The notes: generated by a model not told the origin, from the sequence alone. Positions 32,175-41,215 are shown, numbered from the stretch's first letter. The stretch is 53,112 nucleotides of DNA from JASGDB01 sp049841315 (GCA_049841315.1 JASGDB010000012.1:1-53112); one strand, 5' to 3'. Translations and numbers: made by a program.

Positions 32175-32912
32175 ATGAAAAACTATCTCTTAAAAATCGC
32201 CGACGACACTCTGATTATGGGACAACGCCTTGCCGAATGGTGCGGAAAAGGACCGTATCTGGAAGAAGACATTGCCCTTACCAATATCGCACTGGATTAT
32301 CTCGGTCAGTCTTCACTTTTTTACAAATATGCGGTGCAGTTTCACGAGGGGAAAACGGAAGACGATTTGGCTTTTCTCCGCTACGAACAGGAATATCTGA
32401 ATGCACAACTTACCGAATTTCCGAACGGAGATTATGCGCAAACCATTCTGAAAACGTATTTTTTTGCGGTGTATCAGAAACTTTTGTTTGAAAATCTGAT
32501 GAAAAGTCAGGATTCGCAGTTGTCTGCATTGGCGGAAAAATCCCTGAAAGAAGTAAAATACCATTACACCCACACCAAAACGTGGCTCAATATTTTTGCC
32601 GGCGGAACGGAAGAAAGCAAAATGAGATTGAAAAACGCACTCGAAAATCTTTGGGAATACACAGGTGGATTGTTTGATGAAACGGAAAGCGAAGAAGATT
32701 TGGTAAAATTAGAAATCGTTCCCGATTCCGAAGCACTGAAAAATGAATGGTTAAAAGTTGTTCAAAAAGATTTTGAAGAATTTAAACTCGAAATCCCCGA
32801 AAATCCGTTTATGCAGAAAGGAAGCCGGAAAGGAATTCACACGGAATATTTCGGGTATATCCTTTGCGAATTACAGTATATGCAGAGAGCATATCCCGGT
32901 TGTGAATGGTAG
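32175..32912 (+). CDS. paaC: phenylacetyl-CoA epoxidase subunit PaaC
   Basis: This 245-residue ferritin-like structural partner of PaaA has the conserved start LLKIADDTLIMGQRLAEWCG, then GPYLEEDIALTNIALDYLGQ and the helix with FAVYQKLLFENL. The C-terminus GIHTEYFGYILCELQYMQR is typical. The frame is open upstream from 32130, but there it runs through a spacer of acttcc-type repeats, so the ATG at 32175 is preferred. PaaC normally stabilises PaaA. Confidence 0.93.
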   Translation: MKNYLLKIADDTLIMGQRLAEWCGKGPYLEEDIALTNIALDYLGQSSLFYKYAVQFHEGKTEDDLAFLRYEQEYLNAQLTEFPNGDYAQTILKTYFFAVYQKLLFENLMKSQDSQLSALAEKSLKEVKYHYTHTKTWLNIFAGGTEESKMRLKNALENLWEYTGGLFDETESEEDLVKLEIVPDSEALKNEWLKVVQKDFEEFKLEIPENPFMQKGSRKGIHTEYFGYILCELQYMQRAYPGCEW

Positions 32913-32928
32913 GATTAATGGAACAATT

Positions 32929-33040
32929 TATCAATGTAAAACAATCAATTTCCCAAAGATTAAATCAGAAATTTAAAATTGTTATATTGATGAATTGGTT
33001 CATTTCCAAATTTTTACATTGGTAAATTTTTACATTGATA
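32929..33040. repeat. palindromic spacer between paaC and paaD
   Basis: The ends tatcaatgtaaa (32929-32940) and tttacattgata (33029-33040) are exact inverted copies. The A+T-rich stretch between has several more acattg/caatgt words. The same words form the hairpin at 34402-34449. Confidence 0.7.
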
Positions 33041-33499
33041 CATTTATTAGAAATATTATCCCAAATTCCCGACCCCGAAATTCCCGTTATCAATATCGTG
33101 GAATTAGGAATTGTCCGTGGGGCGAAAATGATTTCGGAAAACGAAGCGGAAATTATCATTACACCAACGTATTCCGCTTGTCCGGCGATGTTTAATATTG
33201 AGGAAGACATTGTCAAACTTTTCAAGGAAAAAGGCATTTCCGCAAAAGTAAAAACGCAGATTTCTCCGGTATGGACAACCGACTGGATAACCGATGAAGC
33301 CAGAGAAAAATTAAGAAAATACGGAATCGCACCGCCGGAAAAAGGAGCGGGAGAACATCATCTGAACATTCCCGTAAAATGCCCGAGATGCGGTTCGGAA
33401 CACACGAAACAAATCAGCAGATTCGGTTCTACCTTGTGCAAAGCGAACTATCAGTGCAAGGACTGCCTCGAACCTTTTGATTATTTTAAATGCCATTAA
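33035..33499 (+). CDS. paaD: PaaD, iron-sulfur/metal assembly-type factor of the paa pathway
   Basis: This 154-residue protein has an N-terminal MIP18 (DUF59) domain, with IPDPEIPVINIVELGIVRGA and the conserved cysteine C49 in TYSACP, and a C-terminal zinc-ribbon-like tail with C116, C119, C141 and C144 (CPRCG, CKDC). PaaD is needed for an active epoxidase, probably for cofactor assembly. No ATG is available near the conserved start: the frame opens after a stop at 33023-33025, so the TTG at 33035 is chosen. The start lies inside a palindromic spacer. Confidence 0.88.
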   Translation: MIHLLEILSQIPDPEIPVINIVELGIVRGAKMISENEAEIIITPTYSACPAMFNIEEDIVKLFKEKGISAKVKTQISPVWTTDWITDEAREKLRKYGIAPPEKGAGEHHLNIPVKCPRCGSEHTKQISRFGSTLCKANYQCKDCLEPFDYFKCH

Positions 33500-33576
33500 G
33501 ATTTATATCATATAAATTTCTTAATTTTTATTATTTAAAATCCGTATCTTAGTAAAAGAAATAAAACACCCTCAAT

Positions 33577-34386
33577 ATGCCTTACAATTATACTCAATTT
33601 GATGTGGAAGACCGCTTTGACGGTAAATTGAAAATCGCCTATCTCAACGACCCGGATACTTACAATGCACTCAACAGAATGGTATTGAAAGAACTCCGTG
33701 AGTTTATGGAAAAATGCGACGACGACCCGAATGTTCGCTGTATCGCCGTTTCGGGACGCGGACAGGCTTTTTCGTCAGGACAAAACATCAAAAGTGCGCT
33801 GGAACTTGCCGAACAAACTGCGGAAACTCCGATTATCAAAAAAATCGTACAGGATTATTACAATCCGATGGTGCTTTCCATTGTAAAAAACAAAAAACCC
33901 GTTATCGCTCTGGTAAACGGTCCTGCAGTAGGTGCAGGTGCAATGTTGGCATTCATCTGTGATTTCGCTGTGGCTTCGGAGAAGGCTTATTTTGCTCAGG
34001 CATTTTCCAATATCGGGCTGATTCCCGATACAGCAGGAACGTATTATTTGCCTAAATTTTTAGGCAGACAGACGGCAAGCTATCTCGCTTTTACAGGCAA
34101 AAAAATCTCCGCTGATGAAGCGAAACAGTTAGGAATGGTAGCAGAAATCTACAAAGCAGAAGAATTTGAAGCAAAAGCATTTGAATTGCTGGAAGAAATC
34201 TCCAACAGACCAACAAAAGCCTTAGGACTCACAAAACGTGCATTTTTGCATTCTTACGATAATTCTCTCGTGGAACAGTTGAATATAGAAGCCGTTTTCC
34301 AGCAAAAAGCATCCGAAGGGCACGATTTTGCGGAAGGAGTTGCCGCATTTCTGGAAAAAAGAGCGCCGAAATACAACGGACAATAA
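33577..34386 (+). CDS. paaG: PaaG-type enoyl-CoA isomerase/hydratase
   Basis: This 269-residue crotonase-fold enzyme most likely converts the ring epoxide of phenylacetyl-CoA to the oxepin form (PaaG). The oxyanion-hole segments are AFSSGQNIK and NGPAVGAGAML, and the catalytic Asp is in GLIPDTAGT, which favours isomerase-type PaaG over hydratase-type PaaF. PaaF itself is not present. Position between paaD and paaH supports the call. Confidence 0.85.
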   Translation: MPYNYTQFDVEDRFDGKLKIAYLNDPDTYNALNRMVLKELREFMEKCDDDPNVRCIAVSGRGQAFSSGQNIKSALELAEQTAETPIIKKIVQDYYNPMVLSIVKNKKPVIALVNGPAVGAGAMLAFICDFAVASEKAYFAQAFSNIGLIPDTAGTYYLPKFLGRQTASYLAFTGKKISADEAKQLGMVAEIYKAEEFEAKAFELLEEISNRPTKALGLTKRAFLHSYDNSLVEQLNIEAVFQQKASEGHDFAEGVAAFLEKRAPKYNGQ

Positions 34387-34401
34387 ACTAATTCACCAAT
34401 A

Positions 34402-34449
34402 TATCAATGTAACAATTTATCAATTTGACAGTGCATTGTTACATTGATA
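34402..34449. repeat. 15-bp palindrome between paaG and paaH
   Basis: tatcaatgtaacaat (34402-34416) and attgttacattgata (34435-34449) are exact inverted copies around an 18-base loop. The same words occur between paaC and paaD. Confidence 0.85.
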
Positions 34450-34469
34450 CACTGTTATATTGATACATT

Positions 34470-35600
34470 ATGAACATAGGAATTATCGGTTCGGGAACAA
34501 TGGGAATCGGAATCGCACAGGTGGCGGCGACCAACGGATGCCGTGTTTTTCTGTATGATGCCAATTCGGAGCAGACGGAAAAATCATTGCAGAATCTCGA
34601 AAACACTTTGCAGAAACTCGCTCAAAAGGAAAAAATTTCCTTTGAAGAAGCCGAAACCATTTTCAACAGAATCACATTCTGCACGGAATTAAAGGAACTC
34701 AAAGATTCCGAACTCGTGATTGAAGCCATTATCGAAAACAAAGAAATCAAAACCAAAGTGTTCAGCGAACTGGAACAATACGTTTCGGAAAACTGCATTA
34801 TCGGTTCAAATACTTCTTCTATTTCGATAACTTCTTTAAGTTCGGAACTGAAAAATCCTGAACGTTTTTTGGGAATTCATTTTTTCAATCCCGCTCCTTT
34901 GATGCCTTTGGTGGAAATCATTCCCGGACTTTTGACAGAGAAAAATCTGCCTCAAAAACTTTATGATTTAATGAAAATCTGGAAAAAATCTCCCGTCATC
35001 ACCAAAGATATTCCCGGATTTATCGTGAACAGAATTGCACGGCCTTTTTACGGTGAAGCGTTAAGGATTGCAGAAGAAAACATTGCCACTCCCGAACAAA
35101 TTGACGATGCGATGCGGACTTTGGGAAATTTCAGAATGGGACCTTTTGAATTAATGGATTTAATCGGAATTGATGTGAATTTTGCCGTAACCACAACCGT
35201 TTACAAAGATTATTTTTACGACCCGAAATACAAGCCGAGCCTTTTACAGCAGCGAATGTCCGAAGCGAAATTATTAGGAAGAAAAACCGGAAAAGGATTT
35301 TACGATTATAAAGAAGGAGCAGAAAAACCAATTCCTCAAAAAGACGAAAAACTGTATCAGCAGATTTTTATGCGGATTATCTCAATGCTCATCAATGAAG
35401 CGGTAGAAGCCAAACGTCTGAAAATCGCCTCTGATGAAGACATCGAAATGGCAATGCAGAAAGGCGTGAATTATCCGAAAGGTTTACTGAGTTGGGGAAA
35501 AGAAATCGGTTTTGCAAAAATCTCCGAAACCCTGCAGAATCTGTATGAAGAATATCAGGAAGAACGGTATAAGCAAAGTCCGTTGCTTCGCAAAATGTAA
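34470..35600 (+). CDS. paaH: 3-hydroxyacyl-CoA dehydrogenase
   Basis: This 376-residue NAD-dependent enzyme oxidises the 3-hydroxyadipyl-CoA stage of the phenylacetate pathway. The NAD motif IGIIGSGTMGIGIAQ is at the start, the catalytic histidine is in LGIHFFNPAPLMPLVE, and DIPGFIVNRIARPFYGEALR marks the domain junction. The second C-terminal copy of the domain in long PaaH proteins is reduced here to about 90 residues. Its position in the operon supports the PaaH label. Confidence 0.88.
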   Translation: MNIGIIGSGTMGIGIAQVAATNGCRVFLYDANSEQTEKSLQNLENTLQKLAQKEKISFEEAETIFNRITFCTELKELKDSELVIEAIIENKEIKTKVFSELEQYVSENCIIGSNTSSISITSLSSELKNPERFLGIHFFNPAPLMPLVEIIPGLLTEKNLPQKLYDLMKIWKKSPVITKDIPGFIVNRIARPFYGEALRIAEENIATPEQIDDAMRTLGNFRMGPFELMDLIGIDVNFAVTTTVYKDYFYDPKYKPSLLQQRMSEAKLLGRKTGKGFYDYKEGAEKPIPQKDEKLYQQIFMRIISMLINEAVEAKRLKIASDEDIEMAMQKGVNYPKGLLSWGKEIGFAKISETLQNLYEEYQEERYKQSPLLRKM

Positions 35601-35609
35601 CAATTAAAT

Positions 35610-36179
35610 ATGGGAAAATTTAGAATTTATATAAAATCAAAGAATTTTGTCTGGACAAGAGGAAGAATAATTTTATTTGTATTAATTTTTACAATACTAA
35701 TTTTTGGATTCGAAAACTTTTTACTCAAAAATATTGATGATAATGTATTAAACAAAACTGTTGGATTTATAATGATTTTATCCTTCGTCTTAGGTTTGAT
35801 AAATAATTTTTTCCGAGAAGAATTAAAAGGGGAATTATCTGGTTATATAATTTTTTCTGATGAAGAAATTCAAATTGACAAAAAAACATATCATCTTAAT
35901 GAAATCAGGTCAATTAAATTTGAAGGATATGATTTTTTAGACAAAATTGTTCTTTATAATTTTCCTAATGGAATGTTTTCCATAGGAGTTGATAATACTC
36001 TATCCATCATCTTAAATTCAGGCGAAGTTATATCAGTAAATTTTCAAAAGAATTACGAAAACGAGTTGAGAAAGGTAAAAAAACAACTGACAAATTATCT
36101 TGATAAAAATAAATTGACCAAACAAAATTACATTGATACACTTGATGTTAATGAAAATATATTTCATAAAATATTTTAA
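35610..36179 (+). CDS. hypothetical membrane protein in the paa operon
   Basis: This 189-residue protein was not assigned to a family. Two membrane helices lie at about 18-40 and 49-66, followed by a soluble beta-rich part (YIIFSDEEIQIDKKTYHLNEI, FPNGMFSIGVDNTLSIIL) that looks like a PH-type domain. Its A+T content is clearly higher than that of the paa genes around it, which suggests later insertion. It starts 9 bases after paaH. Nothing ties it to aromatic metabolism. Confidence 0.55.
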   Translation: MGKFRIYIKSKNFVWTRGRIILFVLIFTILIFGFENFLLKNIDDNVLNKTVGFIMILSFVLGLINNFFREELKGELSGYIIFSDEEIQIDKKTYHLNEIRSIKFEGYDFLDKIVLYNFPNGMFSIGVDNTLSIILNSGEVISVNFQKNYENELRKVKKQLTNYLDKNKLTKQNYIDTLDVNENIFHKIF

Positions 36180-36274
36180 TAATAAGACTTTGGCGAAACA
36201 TTGCCAATCAATAATATTTTACTAAAACCAGAAAATAAAGTATAAAGCATCAACTTTGAACCTTAAACCAATTT

Positions 36275-36688
36275 ATGAATCCCTACGAAATCACACAATA
36301 TATGCTCAATCAGGACGAATTCTCAAAATGGATGGGAATCGAACTGGTGGATATCAAAGAAAAATACTGTCTGCTGAAAATGCCGGTTCGGAAAGAAATG
36401 ATTAACGGACTGAAAACCGTTCATGGCGGAATTACCTTTGCGTTTGCCGATTCCGCTCTGGCGTTTTCGTCCAACAATACCAATGATGCTTCGGTTGCAC
36501 TGAATTGTCTTATCAATTTTACAAAAGCGGTTCGGGAAGGCGATACCGTTTTTGCGGAAAGCATTCTCGTTTCGGACACCCGAAAAACCGGAATTTATGA
36601 TATTAAAATTACCAATCAGAATAAAGAATTAGTAGCGAAATTCACAGGAACGGTTTATAAAATAGGGAAAAATGTTACTGAATTATAA
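36275..36688 (+). CDS. paaI: PaaI hydroxyphenylacetyl-CoA thioesterase
   Basis: This 137-residue hotdog thioesterase probably rescues CoA from dead-end intermediates of the pathway. The active-site helix region TVHGGITFAFADSALAFSSN and the catalytic Asp in FADSA match PaaI. The C-terminal strand ETGIYDIKI-like segment (RKTGIYDIKI) is usual. It is followed by an overlapping start codon of the next gene. Confidence 0.87.
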   Translation: MNPYEITQYMLNQDEFSKWMGIELVDIKEKYCLLKMPVRKEMINGLKTVHGGITFAFADSALAFSSNNTNDASVALNCLINFTKAVREGDTVFAESILVSDTRKTGIYDIKITNQNKELVAKFTGTVYKIGKNVTEL

Positions 36689-37005
36689 TGGATAAAAATG
36701 AACTTTTAGATAAATTTTCAAATACATTTTGGATAGAAAAAGACAAAATGCAAACACATTTTTCAAAAAATAATCTTGAAAATTTTGATGAAACTTTGGT
36801 TGAATTTGAAGAAATGAGAAACAAAGTATTCGATTTTATTTGGAGATTTACAGAACCCAACAAAACATTATCACCTGATGAGATATCAGATATAACAAAC
36901 AAATATTTATTGAAAAATTATTCCTGGATTGATGAAAAAGGAATAAAATCAGTTCAAAATCATATTCTTTGGATGTGTTGGCACGAAGGAATTATGAAAA
37001 CATAA
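36688..37005 (+). CDS. hypothetical protein between paaI and paaZ
   Basis: No family was recognised for this 105-residue, acidic, A+T-rich and mostly helical protein (EEMRNKVFDFIWRF, ENFDETLVEFEEM) with a Trp-rich end (HILWMCWHEGIM). It has no signal peptide and no membrane helix. It overlaps the paaI stop by one base (TAATG), so it is translated with paaI. Like the membrane protein at 35610 it appears to be an added gene within the paa operon. A palindromic repeat follows. Confidence 0.55.
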   Translation: MDKNELLDKFSNTFWIEKDKMQTHFSKNNLENFDETLVEFEEMRNKVFDFIWRFTEPNKTLSPDEISDITNKYLLKNYSWIDEKGIKSVQNHILWMCWHEGIMKT

Positions 37006-37011
37006 TCGAAT

Positions 37012-37044
37012 AACCTTGTCAAGGCTTTAAACCTTGACAAGGTT
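37012..37044. repeat. palindromic repeat (ccttgacaagg family)
   Basis: The arms aaccttgtcaagg (37012-37024) and ccttgacaaggtt (37032-37044) pair over 13 bases with a 7-base loop. A related copy follows paaZ at 39571-39593. Confidence 0.85.
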
Positions 37045-37066
37045 GATAAAATAAAATCAACCTAAA

Positions 37067-39556
37067 ATGGAAAAACTCAAAAACTATATCTGCGGACAAT
37101 GGACAGAAGGAAATGGAAACGGAATCCCTCTGCATAACGCTGTAAACGGCGAACTCGTTGCTGTTTCCGATACGGAAGGTCTTAATTTTGAACAGACTTT
37201 GGACTACGGAAGAACCGTCGGTTACAAAAATCTTTCGTCAATGACGTTCTACGACCGTGGCGAAATGCTGAAAAAAGTCGCTCTTTATCTCCTCGAAAGA
37301 AAGAAAAAATACTACGAACTTTCCTACAAAACCGGAGCAACGCACACCGATTCGTGGGTGGATATTGAGGGAGGTTTCGGAACATTTTTCACGTATTCCG
37401 GTTTGGCGAAAAGAATGCTTCCGAATACTCCGTTTTGGGTGGACGATGAAGTTCAGAAAATTTCCGCTAACGGAACGCATTTGGGAACGCATATTTTAAC
37501 GCCGAGTGAAGGCGTTTCCGTTCAGATTAACGCCTATAATTTTCCGGTTTGGGGAATGCTGGAAAAACTTTCCACATCGCTTTTGGCGGGTGTTCCGGCG
37601 GTTGTGAAGCCGTCGCCTTTCGGTTCGTATCTTACCAACGAAGTTTTTAAAGATATGATTGAAAGCGGACATCTTCCCGAAGGTGCGGTGCAGTTGATCT
37701 GCGGAGAGCCGGGAAATATTCTGGAATACATAAAAGACGGCGATTCCGTTTTGTTTACGGGTTCTGCGGGAACGGGACGAAAACTGAAATCGCTTCCGAA
37801 TATCGCCGGAAATGCCGTTCGTTTCAATATGGAAGCGGATTCTCTGAACTGTTCCGTTTTAGGATTAGATGCAAAACCGGGAACGCCTGAATTTGATTTG
37901 TTCATCAAAGAAGTTCATCGTGAAATGACCACGAAAGCCGGACAAAAATGTACGGCTATCCGAAGAATTATCGTTCCTGAAAATTTAATCGGCGATGTTC
38001 AAAATGCTTTAACAAAGGCTTTGGACAAAACCAGAATCGGAAATCCGCTCAACCGTGAAACGAGAATGGGTTCACTGGTCGGAAAACAGCAGTATGACGA
38101 GGTTTTAAGAAAAATCAATATCCTGAAATCCGAAACCGAACTGATTTACGACGGAAAACAGGAACTTCTCGATGCCGATTACGAAACCGGAGCGTTTATG
38201 TCCCCGAAATTATTCCTCAACGACAAACCTTTTGACAAAAATATTTCCCACGAAGTCGAAGCATTCGGACCTGTTTCCACGCTGATGCCGTACAAAGATG
38301 CGGAAGAAGCCGCCGAATTGGCCCGAAAAGGAAAAGGAAGTTTAGTGAGTTCAATTATTTCTCACGATGAAAAATTTATCGCAGAAACTTCGTGGAAAAT
38401 CGCCTCGCAAAACGGAAGAATTTTCGTTTTGAACAGAGATAACGCCAAAGAATCAACAGGACACGGTTCGCCACTTCCGACACTGATGCACGGCGGTCCC
38501 GGAAGAGCCGGAGGCGGAGAAGAATTGGGCGGACTGAACGGACTTCATTTCTTTTTACAAAAAACGGCGATTCAGGGTTCGCCTGATGTTTTGACGGCGA
38601 TTACGAAAATTTATACGCAGGGAGCGGAGAAAAAATATTCGGACAAACACCCTTTCCAAAAATATTTTGAAGAAGTGGAAGTCGGCGATGCTCTGGAAAC
38701 TGCCGGAAGAACCGTTACCGATGCCGATATTGTGAATTTTTCCAATGTTTCGTGGGACCATTTTTATGCTCATACCGATTCTACAAGTTTGAACGGAACG
38801 ATTTTCGACAAAACCGTTGCACACGGCTATTTCATTCTTTCCGCAGCGGCAGGATTGTTTGTTTCGGGGAAAAAAGGACCTGTAATTGCGAATTACGGTT
38901 TGGAAAATTGCAGTTTCTTCAAACCGGTTTATGCGGGAGATACGATTACGGTGTATTTAACGGCAAAAGAAAAAATCAACAGAGGCGTAAAAGGCAGAAA
39001 TATTCCGAGCGGTGTGGTAAAATGGCTGGTTGAAGTGGTAAATCAAAGAGATGAGGTGGTTTGTGTTGCCACGATTTTAACTTTGGTCGCAAAAAAATCG
39101 CCTTTCATTGAATTGAAAGTAAAATCCATTGAAAAATTGCTGAGCGGTTTGACTGAAAATTCTGAAAAAAAGTTTGGAATGATGTCCCCGCAATTAATGG
39201 TGGAACATTTGGAAGAAGTCCTGAATTACGGCGGCGATAAAAATGACGGCGTATTGCAGATTCCGGAAGAAATGGCAGAAAAGATGCAGGACTGGCTTTA
39301 TGCGGATAAGAAAATCCAGCAGGGAGTTCAGTATCCTTATCTGAAAGAGGGTGAAGCAATGGAAATTAAATATAAAAACCTCGACGAAGCCAAAGCAAAA
39401 CTTTTGGAAACGCTGAAAGAATTTTTGATTTATTGGAGGGAAAATCCTCAGTCCGAAAAATTCCACCCGAAATTCGGAATGCTTAATAAGGAAATGATGG
39501 AACTTTTCCAGAGGAAGCATTTCACGCATCATTTTGAGCAGTTTGGGCTTTTGTGA
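37067..39556 (+). CDS. paaZ: PaaZ oxepin-CoA hydrolase/aldehyde dehydrogenase with extra C-terminal domain
   Basis: This bifunctional enzyme opens the oxepin-CoA ring and oxidises the aldehyde formed. Residues 1-520 are an aldehyde dehydrogenase with E256 and C295 in the same positions as in E. coli PaaZ. Residues 535-675 are a MaoC-like hydratase with the catalytic pair D564 and H569 in WDHFYAH. The usual length is about 680, but here 829 residues are present. The extra part (680-829) resembles DUF1569/DinB-like proteins (MMSPQLMVEHLEEVL, NPQSEKFHPKFGMLNKEMM, FTHHFEQFGLL). This fusion may be lineage-specific. The gene is last in the paa operon. Confidence 0.9.
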   Translation: MEKLKNYICGQWTEGNGNGIPLHNAVNGELVAVSDTEGLNFEQTLDYGRTVGYKNLSSMTFYDRGEMLKKVALYLLERKKKYYELSYKTGATHTDSWVDIEGGFGTFFTYSGLAKRMLPNTPFWVDDEVQKISANGTHLGTHILTPSEGVSVQINAYNFPVWGMLEKLSTSLLAGVPAVVKPSPFGSYLTNEVFKDMIESGHLPEGAVQLICGEPGNILEYIKDGDSVLFTGSAGTGRKLKSLPNIAGNAVRFNMEADSLNCSVLGLDAKPGTPEFDLFIKEVHREMTTKAGQKCTAIRRIIVPENLIGDVQNALTKALDKTRIGNPLNRETRMGSLVGKQQYDEVLRKINILKSETELIYDGKQELLDADYETGAFMSPKLFLNDKPFDKNISHEVEAFGPVSTLMPYKDAEEAAELARKGKGSLVSSIISHDEKFIAETSWKIASQNGRIFVLNRDNAKESTGHGSPLPTLMHGGPGRAGGGEELGGLNGLHFFLQKTAIQGSPDVLTAITKIYTQGAEKKYSDKHPFQKYFEEVEVGDALETAGRTVTDADIVNFSNVSWDHFYAHTDSTSLNGTIFDKTVAHGYFILSAAAGLFVSGKKGPVIANYGLENCSFFKPVYAGDTITVYLTAKEKINRGVKGRNIPSGVVKWLVEVVNQRDEVVCVATILTLVAKKSPFIELKVKSIEKLLSGLTENSEKKFGMMSPQLMVEHLEEVLNYGGDKNDGVLQIPEEMAEKMQDWLYADKKIQQGVQYPYLKEGEAMEIKYKNLDEAKAKLLETLKEFLIYWRENPQSEKFHPKFGMLNKEMMELFQRKHFTHHFEQFGLL

Positions 39557-39570
39557 AATTTTTCCAGCCT

Positions 39571-39593
39571 TGTCAAGGTTCAAAACCTTGACA
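39571..39593. repeat. palindromic repeat after paaZ (ccttgacaagg family)
   Basis: tgtcaaggtt (39571-39580) and aaccttgaca (39584-39593) are exact inverted copies. The sequence is close to that at 37012-37044. Confidence 0.8.
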
Positions 39594-39662
39594 TTCTTAC
39601 AACACGCCACCGGTTTCCGAATCTGTGGTGTTTTTTATTTTTAAAATTCATTAGAAAAGCTG

Positions 39663-39670
39663 TAATTTTG
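39663..39670 (+). promoter_or_regulatory. -7 promoter element of the orphan antitoxin relic
   Basis: TAATTTTG matches TAnnTTTG and lies 14 bases before the ATG at 39685. Confidence 0.4.
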
Positions 39671-39684
39671 TAAAACCCTTTTTT

Positions 39685-39888
39685 ATGGAAAACATCGTCA
39701 TCATTCCCGAAAACACAAAACAATCCTCTGTTATAAAAGCATTTTTTAAATAAAAAAAGGCGACACAAAAAATGAGCAAAGAGGAATTTTTCAAAAAAAT
39801 TGATGAAGCAAAACAGCAAATCAAAGAAGGGAAAAGTACCTTTGTTACAACCAAAGAAGAACTTCACACCTTTTTGGAATCAATATGA
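39685..39888 (+). pseudogene. orphan antitoxin gene with in-frame stop codon
   Basis: The frame begins MENIVIIPENTKQSSVIKAF, a typical opening of small Bacteroidota antitoxins. It meets TAA at 39751-39753, then continues in the same frame with MSKEEFFKKIDEAKQQIKEG and a C-terminus TKEELHTFLESI at 39888. Without the stop it would make about 67 residues, the usual size. The codon composition and promoter are intact. No toxin gene follows: the next gene is rocD. It may be a decayed module, or the second half may be made alone from the ATG at 39772. Confidence 0.65.
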
Positions 39889-39930
39889 GTTACATGATAG
39901 AATAAATTTACTTTTAAAATAAACAAAAAT

Positions 39931-41172
39931 ATGCAAACCACAGAAACCAAAAATTCACAATATTTCATCAGCCTCGAAAATCAGTATGGTGCACACAACT
40001 ATCATCCGCTTCCTGTTGTTTTGGACAGAGGAGAAGGCGTTTTTGTATGGGACGTAGAAGGGAAAAAATATTACGATTTCCTTTCCGCTTATTCCGCCGT
40101 AAATCAGGGACATTCGCACCCGAAAATTGTTAATGCTTTGGTAGAACAGGCACAAAAACTGGCTTTAACATCGAGAGCATTTTACAATTCAAAACTCGGC
40201 GAATATGAGAAAAAAATCACTTCCCTTTTTGGTTTTGATAAAGTGCTGCCGATGAATTCCGGAGCAGAAGCAGTGGAAACCGCAGTAAAACTCGCCAGAA
40301 AATGGAGTTATGAAGTAAAAGGAATTTCTGAAAATCAAGCAAAAATCATTGTTTGCGAAAATAATTTCCACGGAAGAACCACCACGATTGTTTCGTTTTC
40401 CAACGACCCTGATGCCAATCAGAATTACGGCCCTTTCACACCGGGTTTTGTGAAAATTCCGTACAACGATTTGAATGCTTTGGAAGAAGTTCTGAAAAAT
40501 GATGCTCAAAATATCGCCGCATTTTTGGCAGAACCAATTCAGGGAGAAGCCGGAGTTTACGTTCCTGACGAAGGTTATTTGAAAGGTGCTTCCGAATTGT
40601 GTAAAAAATACAACGTTCTTTTCATTGCTGACGAAGTGCAGACCGGAATTGCGAGAACCGGGAAACTCATCGCCTGTCATCACGAAAACGTTCAGCCTGA
40701 TATTTTGATTCTTGGAAAAGCACTTTCCGGAGGAATGTATCCTGTTTCCGCAGTTTTGGCGAATGATGAAATTATGAATGTCATCAAACCGGGACAGCAC
40801 GGTTCTACTTTCGGAGGAAATCCGTTGGCTTGTGCGATTGCAACGGAAGCATTAAATGTAGTGGAAGAAGAAAAACTTTCCGAAAGAGCCGAAGAATTAG
40901 GTAAATTGTTCCGTTCCGAAATCGAAAAAGTGATGGAGAAAACGGATTTGATTACCAAAGTTAGAGGAAAAGGATTACTGAATGCCATTCTCATCAACGA
41001 CACTCCCGAAAGTTCTACTGCGTGGAATATTTGTGTAAAATTGAAAGAAAACGGACTTCTGGCAAAACCAACGCACGGAAATATTATCAGATTAGCTCCG
41101 CCTTTGGTCATTACCGAAGAGCAGATTCTGGATTGTGTGAAGATTATTGAGAAAACGGTTTTGGGGTTTTAG
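39931..41172 (+). CDS. rocD: ornithine aminotransferase
   Basis: This 413-residue PLP-dependent class III aminotransferase converts ornithine to glutamate semialdehyde. The PLP lysine is K263 in ILGKALSGGMYPVS and the ring-binding Asp is D234 in FIADEVQTG. The substrate region YGAHNYHPLPVVL and the N-terminal FISLENQYG are characteristic of ornithine-oxo-acid transaminase. It stands alone, without arginase or proline genes beside it. Confidence 0.93.
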   Translation: MQTTETKNSQYFISLENQYGAHNYHPLPVVLDRGEGVFVWDVEGKKYYDFLSAYSAVNQGHSHPKIVNALVEQAQKLALTSRAFYNSKLGEYEKKITSLFGFDKVLPMNSGAEAVETAVKLARKWSYEVKGISENQAKIIVCENNFHGRTTTIVSFSNDPDANQNYGPFTPGFVKIPYNDLNALEEVLKNDAQNIAAFLAEPIQGEAGVYVPDEGYLKGASELCKKYNVLFIADEVQTGIARTGKLIACHHENVQPDILILGKALSGGMYPVSAVLANDEIMNVIKPGQHGSTFGGNPLACAIATEALNVVEEEKLSERAEELGKLFRSEIEKVMEKTDLITKVRGKGLLNAILINDTPESSTAWNICVKLKENGLLAKPTHGNIIRLAPPLVITEEQILDCVKIIEKTVLGF

Positions 41173-41207
41173 GGAAAATTTTTATCCGAAGGTTTTAATT
41201 TTTTACT

Positions 41208-41215
41208 TATCTTTG
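41208..41215 (+). promoter_or_regulatory. -7 promoter element of higBA
   Basis: TATCTTTG matches TAnnTTTG and lies 21 bases before the higB start at 41237. Confidence 0.45.

Noticed and set aside
35610..37005. The two unknown genes in the paa operon as missing pathway enzymes (PaaE, PaaF)
   Set aside because: One is a membrane/PH-like protein and the other a small helical protein. Neither has flavin, iron-sulfur or crotonase motifs.
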